Shown here: positions 61,993 to 64,000 of the stretch, piece after piece
How the letters are laid out: every line of letters starts with the position of its first letter
How positions within the stretch are numbered: position 1 is the stretch's first letter
Assembly (NCBI GenBank): GCA_947497245.1
Contig: CANMFO010000002.1
Span: forward strand, 992,001-1,056,000
DNA length: 64,000 nt
DNA from: an uncultured Flavobacteriaceae bacterium
GTDB lineage: Bacteria > Bacteroidota > Bacteroidia > Flavobacteriales > Flavobacteriaceae
Reading direction: 5' to 3'
Notes under the pieces: generated by a model
The model's input: only the letters and a program-made list of their open reading frames with translations
Told to the model about the DNA's origin: nothing
Databases searched by the model: none
Position numbers and translations under genes: made by a program

Positions 61993-62118
61993 TGATTATT
62001 AAATTTTTGGTAATATATGAAAAAGAGTGGTTAATTTGACCATTCGTGAAGTTCAAATCAAAATTCTGTCACCTTTCAACAGAATTCGGGCTTGGGCTTG
62101 ACCTTGAGCTTGACCCTT

Positions 62119-62745
62119 ATGGACTATGAGATCCTATACGCTTTTGTACTTGCGACCGCCGCTCTTGCCATAGCCCCCGGCCCGGACAATATTTACGTCT
62201 TGATGCAAAGTATCACCCATGGAAAAAAATACGGCCTGGCAACGGTGGCCGGCCTAATTTCGGGCTGCTTGGTGCATACCACACTGTTGGCCTTTGGGGT
62301 ATCGGCGCTGGTCAAAGCCAATGATAAGCTGTTTTTTGCCATCAAATTGTTCGGGGCGCTGTACCTTTTTTATTTGGCCTTTCAGGTTTTTAAGGCCGGC
62401 AGTACGGTGGACCTTTCAGGAGAGGTAATCCCTAAAAAAGGACTTGGACAGCTCTTTAAGCAGGGCTTTATCATGAATGTGCTGAATCCAAAGGTCACCA
62501 TTTTCTTTTTGGCATTTTTCCCTGGGTTTTTGTTCAGTCGGTCCTTGGGGACCGTGACCCAATTTTATGTGCTAGGATTACTTTTTATGCTGGTGTCGGG
62601 GCTTGTTTTCGGTGTCATCGCGGTCTTGTCTGGCTCCATTTCCCATTATATCACTAGGCATTCCAGGGTTGGCCTGTTTTTAAAATGGCTACAGATTGCG
62701 GTCTTTCTGGGTATTGGTATTTATCTATTATTATCGGGGAAATAG
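62119..62745 (+). CDS. LysE-family amino-acid exporter
   Basis: A 208-residue LysE/RhtB exporter with five or six spans. Start at ATG 62119 (MDYEILYAFVLATAALAIAPGPDN). The signature APGPDNIYVLMQSITHGKKYGLATVAG matches the family. It exports an amino acid (Lys, Thr, homoserine or Leu) by proton exchange. It is followed by the HMG-CoA lyase gene on the same strand, 44 bp away, hinting at a link to leucine catabolism. Confidence 0.9.
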   Translation: MDYEILYAFVLATAALAIAPGPDNIYVLMQSITHGKKYGLATVAGLISGCLVHTTLLAFGVSALVKANDKLFFAIKLFGALYLFYLAFQVFKAGSTVDLSGEVIPKKGLGQLFKQGFIMNVLNPKVTIFFLAFFPGFLFSRSLGTVTQFYVLGLLFMLVSGLVFGVIAVLSGSISHYITRHSRVGLFLKWLQIAVFLGIGIYLLLSGK

Positions 62746-62748
62746 TAC

Positions 62749-62756
62749 TAATTTTG
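62749..62756 (+). promoter_or_regulatory. -7 box of the HMG-CoA lyase gene
   Basis: TAATTTTG fits TAnnTTTG, 33 nt before ATG 62790. Confidence 0.55.
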
Positions 62757-62789
62757 TTAACTCCCCAAAGCGATCGATAAACAATTTCC

Positions 62790-63656
62790 ATGCCCGACAA
62801 AGTGAAAATTATTGAATGTCCAAGGGATGCCATGCAGGGGATCAAGGCGTTCATACCCACGGAGCAAAAAGCGAGGTATGTCCAGTCCTTGTTGGGATGT
62901 GGTTTCGATACCATTGATTTTGGCAGCTTCGTCTCGCCCAAAGCGATCCCCCAAATGGTCGATACCGCGGATGTGCTTTCGAAACTGGACCTGTCGGGGA
63001 CCAAGAGCAAACTATTGTCCATCGTGGCCAATGTTCGCGGGGCACGGGATGCCTGTCTCCATGAGAAAATAGATTATCTGGGCTATCCCTTTTCAATCTC
63101 CGAGAACTTTCAAATGCGGAACACCCATAAAACCATAGCCCAGTCCGTCGAGACACTACAGGAGATTTTGGATTTGGCCGAAGCTTCGGGCAAGGAGGTG
63201 GTAACCTATATTTCGATGGGGTTTGGAAACCCGTATGGTGACCCTTGGAATGTACGGGTAGTGGGGGAGTGGACAGAAAAATTGGCCGCTATGGGCGCCG
63301 GTATCCTGTCCCTTTCGGATACGATAGGCAGTTCGACACCGGAGACGATCGATTATCTTTTTTCGAACTTGATCCCAAAATATCCGGAAATCGAGTTTGG
63401 GGCGCATCTGCACACCACGCCCTCCAAATGGCACGAGAAAGTACATGCCGCGTATAGCGCAGGTTGTAGGCGGTTCGATGGGGCGGTACAGGGTTTTGGT
63501 GGCTGTCCCATGGCCAAAGATGAGCTCACGGGCAACATGCCTACCGAAAAAATGCTGTCGTACTTCACCTCCGAAAAAGTGGACAGTGGGGTCAACTGGA
63601 TGGTTTTCGAGGCCGCTTTTAACAAGGCCACCGAATTGTTTTCGACCTATCACTAG
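62790..63656 (+). CDS. mvaB: hydroxymethylglutaryl-CoA lyase
   Basis: A 288-residue HMG-CoA lyase that splits HMG-CoA to acetyl-CoA and acetoacetate in leucine degradation. The metal site has HxH in FGAHLHTTP, the catalytic Cys is in GGCPMAKDELTGN, and DTIGSSTPETI and FGSFVSPKAIPQMVDTADVL are family motifs. One residue next to the metal-ligand segment differs from the canonical HCHDT. A -7 box TAATTTTG lies at 62749-62756. Confidence 0.93.
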   Translation: MPDKVKIIECPRDAMQGIKAFIPTEQKARYVQSLLGCGFDTIDFGSFVSPKAIPQMVDTADVLSKLDLSGTKSKLLSIVANVRGARDACLHEKIDYLGYPFSISENFQMRNTHKTIAQSVETLQEILDLAEASGKEVVTYISMGFGNPYGDPWNVRVVGEWTEKLAAMGAGILSLSDTIGSSTPETIDYLFSNLIPKYPEIEFGAHLHTTPSKWHEKVHAAYSAGCRRFDGAVQGFGGCPMAKDELTGNMPTEKMLSYFTSEKVDSGVNWMVFEAAFNKATELFSTYH

Positions 63657-63684
63657 CTTTGGCACCAAAAGCGGGAGACCGGGG

Positions 63685-64000
63685 TCAATCTTTGCAAACG
63701 CGTTTCAGGTAATCATCCAAATCCAATTGAAACAAGGTGCCTTCCACCAAATCTTGGATAGCGTCCAATTCCTTGGCGTTCATTGCAAAGGATACCTGCG
63801 GGGCCGTAGAATCCAACAGCAACACCCTGCACGATTCCTTTTGGGTACAATCTTGGCAGAGCGGGCTATGCTCCCTGGTATGTTGGATGTTCCTTGAAAA
63901 CTGCATCAATTCCTCTTTGGACAGCAGCATTCCCGTATTTCGGAAGACCAACTGAATTTTTTTGATATCCTTGATACAGTTTCTTTTCCATTGAAAAGCT
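63685..64000 (-). CDS. DUF6686-like protein (5' end cut off by the window edge)
   Basis: A small protein whose frame stays open to the right edge of the window, so the N-terminus is missing. Visible sequence reads WKRNCIKDIKKIQLVF, then NTGMLLSKEELMQFSRNI. Two Cys lie in LCQDCTQKESC, and a C-terminal AMNAKELDAIQDLVEGTLFQLDL resembles DUF6686. A TTG start at 63951 or ATG 63930 would make a shorter protein but would break the family pattern. Role unknown. Confidence 0.6.
   Translation of the reverse strand, partial: AFQWKRNCIKDIKKIQLVFRNTGMLLSKEELMQFSRNIQHTREHSPLCQDCTQKESCRVLLLDSTAPQVSFAMNAKELDAIQDLVEGTLFQLDLDDYLKRVCKD

Overview
The window comes from a member of the Bacteroidota, almost certainly the family Flavobacteriaceae. 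The signs are a SusC/SusD-type outer-membrane pair, several Bacteroidota-typical families (DUF3276/PUR, MnmD, DUF1573, DUF4920, long NusB), promoters of the TTG / TAnnTTTG type, weak or absent Shine-Dalgarno sequences, and frequent TTG starts. GC content looks mid-40s percent. A marine genus near Flagellimonas/Muricauda is a guess, not shown. It is a chromosomal region with dense genes in short operons. I found no rRNA, tRNA, CRISPR array, prophage, integrase or insertion sequence.

Layout. 0-3.6 kb: a + strand operon of periplasmic thioredoxin, ApbE flavin transferase, a small secreted protein, a DUF4266 lipoprotein ending in a Cys-Gly-Cys tail and a DUF3570 outer-membrane protein. 3.7-7.5 kb: prfA, pyrF, an alpha/beta hydrolase and a DUF1579-like protein. 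8.3-16.5 kb: a minus-strand nutrient-uptake locus, from a membrane-bound AraC-type regulator through SusC and SusD to a lipoprotein. Three diverged copies of a ~168-bp leader sequence lie in and around it. 16.8-23.5 kb: DUF4197, purU, a four-helix-bundle protein, an Lrp regulator, an MscS channel, an esterase, a lipoprotein DJ-1 homologue and DUF1684. 23.5-26.5 kb: a nitrogen locus (P-II, Amt and a porin) with two strong palindromes upstream. 26.7-33.5 kb: crcB, small membrane proteins, a MazG-like pyrophosphohydrolase, ilvE, DUF4920, mnmD, an epimerase and grpE-dnaJ.

33.7-39 kb: a tightly packed run of ABC ATPase, ABC permease, MscS channel, DUF6268 outer-membrane protein and an NtrC-like regulator that lacks a DNA-binding domain. 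39.8-43.2 kb: PPK2, an M28 peptidase and a cyclophilin-FKBP fusion. 43.2-44.3 kb: two very small membrane proteins and a cold-shock protein. 44.7-47.2 kb: a thiol/redox group (1-Cys peroxiredoxin, YfiT-type transferase, GNAT, thioredoxin-like protein). 47.6-54.4 kb: a BASS-family transporter, a PlsC-type acyltransferase, an M14 peptidase, a PUR protein and an ABC exporter. 54.7-64 kb: nusB, DUF1573, yajC, a Tat-exported oxidoreductase, a YdeI-like protein, pepT, pyrD, a Dabb protein, a LysE exporter, HMG-CoA lyase and a partial gene at the right edge.

The least explained items are: a family of 28-59-residue single-span membrane proteins starting Met-X-Thr-Phe-Phe, present three times; the triplicated leader element around the SusCD locus; the palindromic operators of the P-II/Amt operon; and four genes with a -7 promoter box exactly 4 nt before the start codon, which suggests leaderless mRNAs.
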